Source: BMS3ABIN04 sp965554225 (lineage in GTDB: Bacteria > Bacteroidota > Ignavibacteria > Ignavibacteriales > Melioribacteraceae). From it: DNA of 20,872 bases. Of this stretch, positions 7,224 to 15,350 are shown in pieces. The stretch lies in the NCBI GenBank assembly GCA_965554225.1, contig CBEVZC010000048.1, forward strand, positions 1 to 20,872, read 5' to 3'. The position numbers and the translations under genes are program-made. Below the pieces are notes generated by a model. It ran no database searches, was not told the origin of the DNA, and was given only the letters and a program-made list of their open reading frames with translations. The first letter of the stretch is position 1. The number at the start of each line of letters is the position of its first letter.

Positions 7224-8222
7224 ATGGAATATAGATTCTTAGGTAAATCAGGTTTGCGTGTATCCGCTCTTTCTTATGGAGCTTGGATCACTTTTAAAGA
7301 CCAAGTTGAAGAAGATACCGCCTACAGTTGTATGAAAGAAGCATACGATGCAGGTGTTAATTTCTTTGATAATGCCGAAGCTTATGCTAAAGGTGATGCA
7401 GAGATAATAATGGGAAATGTAATTAAGAAAGCAGGATGGAAAAGAAGTGATTTAGTTTTATCCACTAAAATATTTTGGGGCGGCGAAGGAATTAATGATA
7501 GAGGGTTGTCTTATAAGCATATTATTGAAGGGACGAATGCAGCTTTGCAAAGATTACAAACCGATTATGTTGATTTGATTTATTGCCACCGTCCGGATAT
7601 TCATACACCCATTGAAGAAACTGTTTGGGCAATGAATCAAGTAATTAAAGAAGGGAAAGCTTTTTACTGGGGAACAAGTGAATGGAACGCTAAGCAAATA
7701 ACCGAAGCATATTTATTCGCTCGAAAGGAGCATTTAATTCCGCCTACAATGGAGCAACCAGAATATAACATGTTCAGAAGGGATAAAATTGAGAGGGAGT
7801 TTTTGCCTTTATTTAAGGATTACGGATTAGGGACAACAACATGGAGCCCCCTAGCCAGTGGTATATTAACAGGTAAGTATAACGACGGTATTCCTGATAA
7901 AAGCAGATTGTCTCTCGAAAGTTATCAATGGTTAAAAGATAGAATTTTCTCCGGTGAGGGTATACATAAAATTGAGAAAGTTAAAAAATTAGTTCCAATT
8001 GCAAACGAAATTGGAATGTCAATGGCAGGAATGGCTTTAGCTTGGTGTCTCAAAAACCCTAATGTTAGTAGTGTAATTACCGGTGCTTCAAAACCTGAAC
8101 AAGTGAAAGAAAATATGAAAGCAGTTAACGACCAAAGTAAGTTAACATCTGATATAATGGAAAAAATAGAAGAGGTTTTACAGAATAAACCTTCACAAGC
8201 ACCTGACTGGCGAGGATTATAA
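7224..8222 (+). CDS. Aldo/keto reductase, voltage-gated K+ channel beta-subunit-like family
   Basis: A 332-residue TIM-barrel oxidoreductase using NADPH. The catalytic tetrad can be placed at Asp49, Tyr54, Lys82 and His122 (NFFDNAEAY, STK, YCHRPD). The family marker GLSYKHIIEG (94-103) and the late cofactor loop SSVITGASKPEQVKENMKA resemble Kv-beta (AKR6) and YghZ-type (AKR14) proteins. It probably reduces reactive aldehydes or ketones in the cytosol; the exact substrate cannot be read from sequence. A good ribosome site (TTAGGAG) precedes the ATG, and a clear terminator follows. It is a single-gene unit with no visible link to the metal cluster that converges on it. Confidence 0.93.
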   Translation: MEYRFLGKSGLRVSALSYGAWITFKDQVEEDTAYSCMKEAYDAGVNFFDNAEAYAKGDAEIIMGNVIKKAGWKRSDLVLSTKIFWGGEGINDRGLSYKHIIEGTNAALQRLQTDYVDLIYCHRPDIHTPIEETVWAMNQVIKEGKAFYWGTSEWNAKQITEAYLFARKEHLIPPTMEQPEYNMFRRDKIEREFLPLFKDYGLGTTTWSPLASGILTGKYNDGIPDKSRLSLESYQWLKDRIFSGEGIHKIEKVKKLVPIANEIGMSMAGMALAWCLKNPNVSSVITGASKPEQVKENMKAVNDQSKLTSDIMEKIEEVLQNKPSQAPDWRGL

Positions 8223-8236
8223 AACTTAAACTTAGT

Positions 8237-8263
8237 GCCCGCTTAATGATAAATTAGGCGGGC
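8237..8263 (+). terminator. Intrinsic terminator after the aldo/keto reductase gene
   Basis: Arms GCCCGCTTAAT and ATTAGGCGGGC form an 11-base-pair stem with one G-U pair around the loop GATAA, followed by ATTTATT. It lies 15 bases after the stop codon. The arms are mostly self-complementary, so it may also stop transcription arriving from the metal cluster on the other strand. Confidence 0.75.
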
Positions 8264-8394
8264 ATTTATTCCAAGCAAAATTTATTGAATCTTGTATTAC
8301 CTTCTGCAAAGATCAATTACCAAAAAAATACGGTAAATTTCAAAAAGTACTAGTTAAGAAAAACCTCCAAATATAAACTTGCTAATAAAATTAT

Positions 8395-8724
8395 TTATTT
8401 ATGCTTAAAGCCGTTTTTATCTAAATTAGCTTTTGTATCAGCAATTGAAAATTCAGATAACTTCATACCACAAAGCGGGCACTTCCCGGGGCTATCTGAA
8501 ATTACGTTTGAGTTCATTGAACATTGGTATACTTTCCCATCTTTATTTTTATCAATTGCGGCAACATCAATTATACCCTTTCTCACAATACTCCCATTTA
8601 CCTGAGTCTCTTTAATTGTTTTTTCAACTGCAGCTGATTTTGATTTTTCTTTCTGATTGTTGCAACCGGTGAAAATATAAATGGATATTAAAATAAGAAA
8701 CGAGACTACAATAAATTTATTCAT
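8395..8724 (-). CDS. Lipoprotein with heavy-metal-binding domain
   Basis: A 109-residue protein. A signal peptide ends in a lipobox (FTGC, Cys21), predicting a lipid-anchored periplasmic protein. The C-terminal half carries the heavy-metal-binding domain pattern YQCSM...PGKCPLCGM, with candidate ligands Cys68, Met70, Cys82, Cys85 and Met87. In most relatives the first motif reads YxCPMHP; here it is YQCSMNS, so a His often counted as a ligand is missing. A DKNKDG segment (58-63) just before it resembles an EF-hand loop. The same domain is common in CusB-type adaptors and P1B ATPases as a metal-handling module. Here it is freestanding, the last gene of the metal cluster, with ribosome site AAAGGAG. 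It probably buffers or delivers metal in the periplasm (inference). Confidence 0.82.
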   Translation of the reverse strand: MNKFIVVSFLILISIYIFTGCNNQKEKSKSAAVEKTIKETQVNGSIVRKGIIDVAAIDKNKDGKVYQCSMNSNVISDSPGKCPLCGMKLSEFSIADTKANLDKNGFKHK

Positions 8725-8771
8725 TACAACTCCTTCTTTCTGGGTTAAGATATTTGTTTTTAACCGACTGG

Positions 8772-9122
8772 TTAATCTAAAATATTAACTTTTGCGGCAG
8801 CGAAATTATCTGTATGCATATGACCGAGTAATGATACAATTTTTGTTCTAACAATTTCATCAGAAATTGATTCATGGGCAACTACTAAAACAACAGTATT
8901 ATTAATATCTCTTGCATAAAAGGATACAATTTCCCCGGATTTATTCTTTTTAAATCCTTTTGAATGAACTACAGCAACGTTGATTTCTTGATTGATTTCA
9001 CTCCCGGTACTAAACTTGCTGAAAGAACCAAGATCATTGGTCGGAGCAAAATAAAATTTATAAACCAAAAAGACAGCTGCGAAAATTAATATCGGCAATA
9101 TTAATTTACTCAATTTCTCCAT
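8772..9122 (-). CDS. Membrane-anchored small protein, possible CcmE-like OB fold
   Basis: A 116-residue protein with one N-terminal membrane segment (about 7-23) and a periplasmic domain. The domain shows a beta-rich pattern, INVAVVHSKGF, IVSFYARD, VVLVVAH, ISDEI, VSLLGHMHTDNFAAAKVNIL. This order, with the late G...F.A..V strand, recalls the OB fold of CcmE and related tRNA-anti/BOF proteins. The C-terminal haem-attachment HxxxY motif of true CcmE is absent, so a role in cytochrome assembly is not supported. His and Met near residues 101-103 (GHMH) could bind metal (speculation). It sits between the P1B ATPase and the metal-binding lipoprotein, which suggests a periplasmic accessory to metal export. 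The ribosome site is weak. The fold call is a guess from pattern. Confidence 0.55.
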   Translation of the reverse strand: MEKLSKLILPILIFAAVFLVYKFYFAPTNDLGSFSKFSTGSEINQEINVAVVHSKGFKKNKSGEIVSFYARDINNTVVLVVAHESISDEIVRTKIVSLLGHMHTDNFAAAKVNILD

Positions 9123-9220
9123 ATGTTTTTCTAATTAAATAATTATAGGTATTAGTAATAATTTATAAATACAAAAAGTTTTATAAAATAAGTAATTAAT
9201 TGATTAGATGTCAAAAACCA

Positions 9221-11305
9221 TCAATCAACCATCTTCAAGACTCGCGTAGCATTTAAAATTGCTATTAATGCAACTCCCATATCACCGAAAACCGCTTCCC
9301 ACATTGTTGCTATTCCGAATGCTGCAAGAATAATAAACATAAGTTTTACACCGAGCGCAAAAATGATGTTCTGCCAGACAATTTTTCTTGTTTTCTTTGC
9401 TATCCTGATTGATGTAGGAACGCTTGAAGGTGTATCGTTCATAAGTACTACATCCGCAGTTTCAACTGCAGCATCTGAACCGAGAGCGCCCATCGCAATT
9501 CCAACATCTGCACGGGCAAGAACAGGTGCGTCGTTTATGCCGTCGCCTACAAAAGCTATTTTTTCATTTTTCCCGGATTCTAATATGAACTTTTCTATGT
9601 ACTGCACTTTATCTTCAGGAAGCAATTCAGCATAGACTTCGTCAACTTTTAGCTTTTCGGCAATTGTTTGTGCAGCAAAGGAATTATCGCCGGTAAGCAT
9701 AACGGTCTTTTTAACACCGAGTTTCTTAAGTTCTTTAATAGCTAATTCCGCATCTTCCTTTATAGTATCTGAAATAACAACATATCCCGCATATTTTGAA
9801 TCTACTGCGATGTGGACCACAGTTCCGTCTATGTTGCACTTATCGTGTTTAATGTTTTTTTTGTGAAGTAATTTATCATTTCCCACAATAACAATTTTAC
9901 CGTCAATTTCGGCTTCGATTCCATGTCCGGCAATTTCGTTTACATCTCCGACTAGTGTCTGCTCTACATTATTGTTATATGCTTCTGAAATTGATTGAGC
10001 GATAGGATGATTTGAGTTTACTTCAGCATAAGCGGCATATTTCAATACTTGATCTTTACCATAACCATTTGCAGGTACAATTTCAGAAACTTTAAATTCT
10101 CCTTTTGTGAGAGTTCCTGTTTTATCAAAAACTACCGTTTTAATTGCGGTAAGAGCATCTAAATAATTCGATCCTTTAACTAATATCCCTCTGCGAGATG
10201 CTCCACCTATTCCGCCGAAATATCCGAGCGGAATACTTATGACCAAAGCACAAGGGCAAGAAACAACCAGCATAATTAATGCTCTGTAAATCCAAACCGA
10301 AAACTGTTGCCCTTCTACAAACAAAGGGGGCAGAACTGCTACAAGAATTGCACCGAAAACTACGGCAGGCGTATAATAACGTGCAAATTCGGTGATGAAT
10401 TTTTCCGTCTTTGCTTTTTTTGATGTTGCATTTTCAACAAGTTCCAGAATTTTAGCAATGGAAGATTCCCCGAATAATTTTGTTACTTTTACAGTTAAAG
10501 TGCCCGATTTATTTATCATTCCCGCCATTACGGTTTCACCTTCTTTAGCTGAGCGGGGAACAGATTCACCTGTAAGTGCAGAGGTATCTAACATTGAATT
10601 ACCTCCGATTACTTCGCCATCCAATGGAACTTTTTCGCCGGGTTTGATTAGTATTTTATCACCAACAGTTACTTCCTCCGGTGCTATTTTTTTTACTTTA
10701 TCCTTATCTAAAAGGTTTGCATGGTCCGGACGAATTTCCAATAGACTTTTAATTGATCTGCGTGAGCGATGCACAGCAAGGTCTTGGAAGAATTCTCCAA
10801 CGTTGTAAAACACCATAACGGCAACAGCTTCCGGCATTTCGTGTATTGCAAATGCACCGAGCGTAGCGACAGACATTAGAAATTGTTCATTAAAGACTTG
10901 TCCTTTTACAATATTCAGCACCGCAGTTTTTAAGACACCCCAGCCGCTTAAAAGATATATTGTAACAAACACAATATACTCTGCCCAATGGTAAGGTGTA
11001 TTCTGTAAATTATCCTTAAAAATAATTCCAACTACTAGAAAAGAAATAAAAAAGAAAATTTTAGTTAGTTCTTTTTTAACATCAAATTCTTCATCTTCTT
11101 CCTGATCATTATCTATAATTTCTACTTCCGCTTCGATTTCTTTTATTCTCTTTTTTACCTTTTCTATATTGTTGGTATCAATTTGAATAAAGGAGTTAGC
11201 AAAATTTACAGATACAAAATTAACTTCTTCTAATTTTGCTACACCGTCTTCAATTTTAGCAGCACATGAAGCGCAGCTTAGATTTTTTATTTTATATTTT
11301 TTCAT
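9221..11305 (-). CDS. zntA: P1B-type metal-exporting ATPase, Zn/Cd/Pb class (ZntA/CadA-like)
   Basis: A 694-residue pump. It has an N-terminal heavy-metal-associated domain with CASC (Cys11, Cys14), then an acidic linker (NDQEEDEEFD, about 65-75), membrane helices, the actuator loop with LTGESVP, the intramembrane CPC (350-352), the phosphorylated Asp394 in DKTGT, and the hinge GDGINDAP (Asp588). The C-terminal helix reads AILNATRVLK, like the NALRLLR of ZntA/CadA rather than the MSxxSVxxN of copper pumps. That places it in the P1B-2 class, which exports Zn2+, Cd2+ and Pb2+ from cytoplasm to periplasm. It follows the DUF302 gene in the metal cluster, 82 bases away, and hands metal to the compartment served by CzcCBA. 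All catalytic motifs are intact. Zn versus Cd preference cannot be read. Confidence 0.93.
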   Translation of the reverse strand: MKKYKIKNLSCASCAAKIEDGVAKLEEVNFVSVNFANSFIQIDTNNIEKVKKRIKEIEAEVEIIDNDQEEDEEFDVKKELTKIFFFISFLVVGIIFKDNLQNTPYHWAEYIVFVTIYLLSGWGVLKTAVLNIVKGQVFNEQFLMSVATLGAFAIHEMPEAVAVMVFYNVGEFFQDLAVHRSRRSIKSLLEIRPDHANLLDKDKVKKIAPEEVTVGDKILIKPGEKVPLDGEVIGGNSMLDTSALTGESVPRSAKEGETVMAGMINKSGTLTVKVTKLFGESSIAKILELVENATSKKAKTEKFITEFARYYTPAVVFGAILVAVLPPLFVEGQQFSVWIYRALIMLVVSCPCALVISIPLGYFGGIGGASRRGILVKGSNYLDALTAIKTVVFDKTGTLTKGEFKVSEIVPANGYGKDQVLKYAAYAEVNSNHPIAQSISEAYNNNVEQTLVGDVNEIAGHGIEAEIDGKIVIVGNDKLLHKKNIKHDKCNIDGTVVHIAVDSKYAGYVVISDTIKEDAELAIKELKKLGVKKTVMLTGDNSFAAQTIAEKLKVDEVYAELLPEDKVQYIEKFILESGKNEKIAFVGDGINDAPVLARADVGIAMGALGSDAAVETADVVLMNDTPSSVPTSIRIAKKTRKIVWQNIIFALGVKLMFIILAAFGIATMWEAVFGDMGVALIAILNATRVLKMVD

Positions 11306-11387
11306 AGTTAACCTTTTACAATTTCTTTTTCATAAGAGGTATGGAAGTTGTTAAATAACCGCCCTAAATTGCAAGAATTAAATATAC

Positions 11388-11783
11388 TTACAAATTAGTA
11401 ATTACGTTTTTTAATTTACTTTGAATAATTTCCGCAACTTCCCGCACAGTATTATTACTTACCGGGTCCATATTTGCAACCGAATCGATTGCAGCAACTA
11501 TTGTTTCGCTATTATCATTAATATAAACAATTACATTGCATGGAAGCAGAAGACCCAATTGCTCTTCCGCTTGTAACGCTTTATAAGCATTCGGCGGATT
11601 GCAAGCTGCTAAAACTCTATATGGTTTAAAGTCAACATCAAGTTTGTTTTTAAGAATCGCTTTAAAATCCAAATCGGCTAAAACTCCGAATCCTTCTTTC
11701 TTTAACGCTTCTTTTGTTTTCTCAATTGCTTCTTCAAAGTTAAAATCAACCGCTTTCCAAAATCCATAATTTGTTTTTTCCAT
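11388..11783 (-). CDS. DUF302 family protein
   Basis: A 131-residue soluble protein with no signal peptide or membrane segment. It carries the DUF302 hallmark VLAACNPPNAYKALQAEEQLGLLLPCNVIVY (about 57-87), with the two conserved cysteines Cys61 and Cys82. The family has no settled function. The paired cysteines and this position between a P-II protein and a P1B ATPase point to cytoplasmic metal or thiol chemistry (inference). The ribosome site AAGGAG precedes the ATG. Spacing to the P-II gene is 45 bases, consistent with co-transcription. Confidence 0.88.
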   Translation of the reverse strand: MEKTNYGFWKAVDFNFEEAIEKTKEALKKEGFGVLADLDFKAILKNKLDVDFKPYRVLAACNPPNAYKALQAEEQLGLLLPCNVIVYINDNSETIVAAIDSVANMDPVSNNTVREVAEIIQSKLKNVITNL

Positions 11784-11828
11784 TTTTAATTCTCCTTTTT
11801 TTATAATATATGTTTTTATGCGTTATTA

Positions 11829-12170
11829 TTAAATTGCTTCTTCACCGCGCTCGTTAGTTCTAATTCTAACAGTGTTAGAAACATCAATTACAAATATTTT
11901 ACCGTCACCGGGATTTCCCGTATGTGCTGTTTTTTGAATAACATTAACAACTTCCTCGAAAATATTGTTATGGACTACAAGTTCAATCTTTGTTCTTGTA
12001 ACATAATCGTGTAATCCGTCTTGGAAAGAATCATCTGCATCTTTAGCTTTTGTCCTACCGAATCCTTTTACTTCCGAAATAGTTAATCCGGGCAGACCTT
12101 CAATTTTGTGAAGCGAGGAGATTATGTTATCTACCTTAAACGGTCTTACTATTGCTTTTATTTCTTTCAT
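11829..12170 (-). CDS. P-II-family signalling protein of the heavy-metal-efflux-linked type; T-loop lacks the modified tyrosine
   Basis: A 113-residue protein, the normal length for a GlnB-like trimer subunit. The N-terminus MKEIKAIVRPFKVDNI, EVKGFGR at the base of the T-loop, the B-loop TGNPGDGKIF (about 85-94) and the C-terminal VRIRTNERGEEAI are all classical, so ATP/ADP binding is probably retained. The T-loop keeps its usual length but reads TKAKDADDSFQDGLHDYVTRTK. Aligned to E. coli GlnB, Tyr46 becomes Asp47 and the uridylylated Tyr51 becomes Gly52. Regulation by GlnD-type uridylylation is therefore excluded. It follows czcA by 54 bases and a stem-loop. P-II proteins next to CzcA/CusA pumps form a described group (PII-NG). 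Direct control of the pump is an inference. Confidence 0.9.
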   Translation of the reverse strand: MKEIKAIVRPFKVDNIISSLHKIEGLPGLTISEVKGFGRTKAKDADDSFQDGLHDYVTRTKIELVVHNNIFEEVVNVIQKTAHTGNPGDGKIFVIDVSNTVRIRTNERGEEAI

Positions 12171-12193
12171 AATTTACACCTTTAATTTAATGA

Positions 12194-12214
12194 GCCGGCT
12201 TACAATAAGCCGGC
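12194..12214 (-). other. Stem-loop between czcA and the P-II gene
   Basis: Arms GCCGGCTTA and TAAGCCGGC form a perfect 9-base-pair, GC-rich stem with a 3-base loop, starting 10 bases after the czcA stop codon. On the transcribed strand it is followed by TCATTAAATTAAA rather than a T-run, so full termination is unlikely. It could mark an mRNA processing or stability point separating the pump genes from the P-II, DUF302 and ATPase genes. Confidence 0.5.
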
Positions 12215-12224
12215 AATAAAATGA

Positions 12225-15200
12225 TTATAATTCCCTCTCTTGTGGTTTTATAGCAAACCATTTATAAAGAGCCGGAAGGACAAGCAACGTTAAGATTGTT
12301 GAAGTAAATAATCCGCCGACAACTACCGTTGCAAGCGGTCTCTGCACTTCGCTGCCTATTCCGGTTGAAAATAAAAGTGGAATCATTCCAAGCGCTGCCG
12401 CAAAAGCAGTCATAAGAACAGGTCTTAATCTCATACTTGCTCCTTGTATCGACGCTTCGTCGATGGAATAACCTTCTTTAATCAGCTGATTAAAATATGT
12501 TACCAAAACAATTCCATTTAACAGCGCAATTCCAAAGAGGGCAATAAATCCGACGGAAGCCGGAACGGAAAGATTTAATCCTGCAAGCCAAAGGGCAACA
12601 ATACCACCGATTAGTGCCATAGGAACATTGAGAAAAATTAGCAATGCATTCATAAATGAGTTGAAATTTGAAAATAATAAAATGAATATTATGAACAAAG
12701 TTATCGGCATTACAACAGCTAGTCTATTATTAGCTGCCTGCTGAAGTTTAAATTGACCGCCCCATTCAACATAATATCCGGGAGGTAAATTCACTTTGGC
12801 TTTTATTGCTTCCATTCCTTTTTCTACAAATGTTCCTACATCTGTTCCAACAACATTGTTTTGGATAGTGATAAATCTTTGGCTGTATTCTCTTGTAATT
12901 TGACGCGGTCCAACAATTTCCAGGACGGATGCCAACTGCGAAAGCGGAACGAGGATACCGTTTGGCGCTTTAACCAGAACGTTTTTTATTTGATCCGGAG
13001 TACTGCGAAATTGTTTTGCAAAGCGAACAAAAATATCGAATCTTTTTACAACTTCAAAAAATTGCCCTGCTTCGCTTCCGCCAATTGCCGTTTTAATTAC
13101 GTTTTGAACATCTTCAATATTAATACCGTATCTGGCAATTTTATGGCGATTAACTTTTATCAAGAGCTGAGGTGCTCCTCCGATTTGGTTAACTTGAACA
13201 TCCGCAGCGCCCGGCACTTGCTCAATTACACGCATAATTTCATCCGATTTTTTCTTTAACACATCAAGATCATCGCCGAATAATTTTATTGCAATTTGTG
13301 CTCTAACACCGGATAATAATTCATCAACACGCAACTGAATAGGCTGTGTAATATTTACCGCAATACCAGGAACATCGCTTAATTTTTCCCTTATAACATC
13401 CTCAAGACCAACTTGTGTTTTTGCGCTGGTCCATTCGCTGCTTGGTATTAACTGAACTATAGATTCCACAACATTAATCGGTTCCGCATCCGATCCGACT
13501 TCGCCCCTGCCAATTCTGGAAACTACCTCTTTAATATCCGGTATTTGCATTAATCTCTTTTCAACAATATCAGTTATGCGCGTTCCTTCATTAAGAGAAA
13601 TTGAAGGCGCCAAAGTTAAACGAACAACAATTGTTCCTTCCATAAGTCTTGGAGTAAATTCGGAACCGAGACGGGGATAAATTAAACCGCCAAGAATTAG
13701 GAGTAAAGTAGCCAGAATAACTGCTGCATAACGCTTTTTCACAAAATAAGTAACTACCGGCTGATAAATTTTCAGCATCATTCGTACAATCCAAATTTGA
13801 TGTTCGCCGCCTTGCTGTTTAGATTTTTTTGGTCGCCTCATTAAGAAAAAGGAAAGTACCGGCGCAAGGAATATAGCAAATAGCAATGAGCCTGCCATCG
13901 CAAGTGAAATTGTATATGCCAGTGGGCGGAAAGTTTTTCCGGCAACTCCTTCAAGTGTAAAAAGAGGGACAAAAACAACAATAATTATCAGCACTGCAAA
14001 TATAATCGGACGTAGAACTTCAACAGTGGCACGTAATACTATGTGAATCCGGGATTCGCTCGAGTCTGACGACCGTAGCATTCTATCTACATTTTCAACA
14101 ATTACCACACTTCCGTCAACCATCATCCCTATTGCAATTGCAAGTCCGCCGAATGACATTAAGTTGGCAGAAATGCCAAGAAATTTCATCCCGATTATTG
14201 CAAAGAGAACAGAGAATGGAATTGAAATTGCTACTACTAAACTAGGTCTGAAAGCTCCGAGAAATATAATTAATATCAGAATTACTAAAAATATAGCTTC
14301 TTCCAACGCATTTGTAACGGTTTTAACGGCTGCTTCCACAAGCGTCTTCTGTTCATAATAGGCATGAATTGTTATGCCTTCAGGCAGCATCTCATTTATC
14401 TGTTCCAATTTATTTTCAATATCCCTAATTACTTGGGACGAGTTAGCACCGAAAAGCTTTACAATTTGACCAACTACTACTTCGCCGGTTCCGTTACGTG
14501 TTGCAGTCCCGTAACGGACAGCTCCGCCGACTTTTATCTCAGCTACTTGATTTAAATATATAGGTATCCCATCAACAGCTTTAACTACAATATTTTTTAT
14601 ATCTTCAATTTTACTTGTTAATCCAACTGATCTTATTGTAAATTGTTCGCCATTTTTTACAATGTATTGTGCTCCTACGTTTAAATTGTTAGAACGAATT
14701 CTATCCAGTACTTCGTTTACACTTAAGTTGTAACGGATGAGAGCATTTGGATCAAGTACGGTTTGGTATTGCTTTACCCAGCCTCCTATCCCCAACACTT
14801 CGGTAACACCGGGTACCGTCTGCAAAGGATAACGAATAAGCCAATCTTGAATTGAACGTAATTCGGTTAGAGAATATTTCCCGGTCGAATCATCGAGATA
14901 ATAATACATTATTAAGCCCATTCCGGAGGTTATCGGTCCCATTTGCGGAGTGCCGAAACCCTCGGGTATTTGTTCGGATGCTTCTTTTAATCTTTCGCCA
15001 ACAATTTGTCGGGCAAAATAAATATCGGTATTATCCTCAAAATATAAATTTACAATAGATAAACCGAAATTTGACGTTGACCTTACCAATTTCAATTTCG
15101 GTAATCCGCTCATTGCGGCTTCTACAGGAAAGGTAACATATTTTTCGATTTCTTCGGGCGAGTAACCTTCGGAGACGGTAAATACCTGGACAACTGTAGG

Positions 15201-15326
15201 TGAAACATCAGGGAATGCATCAATGGGTAATTTTTTATAACTTAAATAACCCGCTCCAAGAATTAATATCCCAAGCACTGCCATTAGAAACCGATTTTGT
15301 AACACAAATTGAATAATCTTTTTCAT
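12225..15326 (-). CDS. czcA: CzcA/CusA-type heavy-metal RND efflux pump (inner-membrane subunit)
   Basis: A 1033-residue protein with the 12-helix RND plan: helix 1 near the N-terminus (FLMAVLGILILGAGYLSYKKLP), the DAFPDVSPTVVQV entry, two large periplasmic domains and six helices in each half. The helix-4 relay reads GLAIAIGMMVDGSVVIVEN. Asp404 and Glu411 match CzcA Asp408 and Glu415, but CzcA Asp402 is Ala398. The methionine triad of CusA is not kept where checked: Met573 corresponds to Arg569 and Met672 to Glu669 (RVDELLSGVR, as in CzcA). Copper/silver export by the Cus mechanism is thus unlikely, and divalent metals are favoured. It uses proton influx to drive metal from periplasm or cytoplasm through CzcC. 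It starts 24 bases after czcB with ribosome site AAGGA. Confidence 0.94.
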   Translation of the reverse strand: MKKIIQFVLQNRFLMAVLGILILGAGYLSYKKLPIDAFPDVSPTVVQVFTVSEGYSPEEIEKYVTFPVEAAMSGLPKLKLVRSTSNFGLSIVNLYFEDNTDIYFARQIVGERLKEASEQIPEGFGTPQMGPITSGMGLIMYYYLDDSTGKYSLTELRSIQDWLIRYPLQTVPGVTEVLGIGGWVKQYQTVLDPNALIRYNLSVNEVLDRIRSNNLNVGAQYIVKNGEQFTIRSVGLTSKIEDIKNIVVKAVDGIPIYLNQVAEIKVGGAVRYGTATRNGTGEVVVGQIVKLFGANSSQVIRDIENKLEQINEMLPEGITIHAYYEQKTLVEAAVKTVTNALEEAIFLVILILIIFLGAFRPSLVVAISIPFSVLFAIIGMKFLGISANLMSFGGLAIAIGMMVDGSVVIVENVDRMLRSSDSSESRIHIVLRATVEVLRPIIFAVLIIIVVFVPLFTLEGVAGKTFRPLAYTISLAMAGSLLFAIFLAPVLSFFLMRRPKKSKQQGGEHQIWIVRMMLKIYQPVVTYFVKKRYAAVILATLLLILGGLIYPRLGSEFTPRLMEGTIVVRLTLAPSISLNEGTRITDIVEKRLMQIPDIKEVVSRIGRGEVGSDAEPINVVESIVQLIPSSEWTSAKTQVGLEDVIREKLSDVPGIAVNITQPIQLRVDELLSGVRAQIAIKLFGDDLDVLKKKSDEIMRVIEQVPGAADVQVNQIGGAPQLLIKVNRHKIARYGINIEDVQNVIKTAIGGSEAGQFFEVVKRFDIFVRFAKQFRSTPDQIKNVLVKAPNGILVPLSQLASVLEIVGPRQITREYSQRFITIQNNVVGTDVGTFVEKGMEAIKAKVNLPPGYYVEWGGQFKLQQAANNRLAVVMPITLFIIFILLFSNFNSFMNALLIFLNVPMALIGGIVALWLAGLNLSVPASVGFIALFGIALLNGIVLVTYFNQLIKEGYSIDEASIQGASMRLRPVLMTAFAAALGMIPLLFSTGIGSEVQRPLATVVVGGLFTSTILTLLVLPALYKWFAIKPQEREL

Positions 15327-15350
15327 TTTTATAATTCCTTTTTCGTTTTG

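Noticed and set aside
8772..9122. True CcmE cytochrome c maturation protein
   Set aside because: The C-terminal haem-binding HxxxY motif is missing and no other cytochrome maturation gene is present.
10392..10808. 138-residue plus-strand open frame inside the ATPase gene
   Set aside because: It lies antisense to conserved P1B ATPase motifs and shows no domain of its own.
12861..13259. 132-residue plus-strand open frame inside czcA
   Set aside because: It is antisense to the conserved CzcA coding sequence, with an implausible composition and no ribosome site noted.
12225..15326. Copper/silver pump CusA
   Set aside because: Two of the CusA methionine-relay residues are replaced (Arg569, Glu669), and the neighbouring ATPase and repressor point to Zn/Cd.
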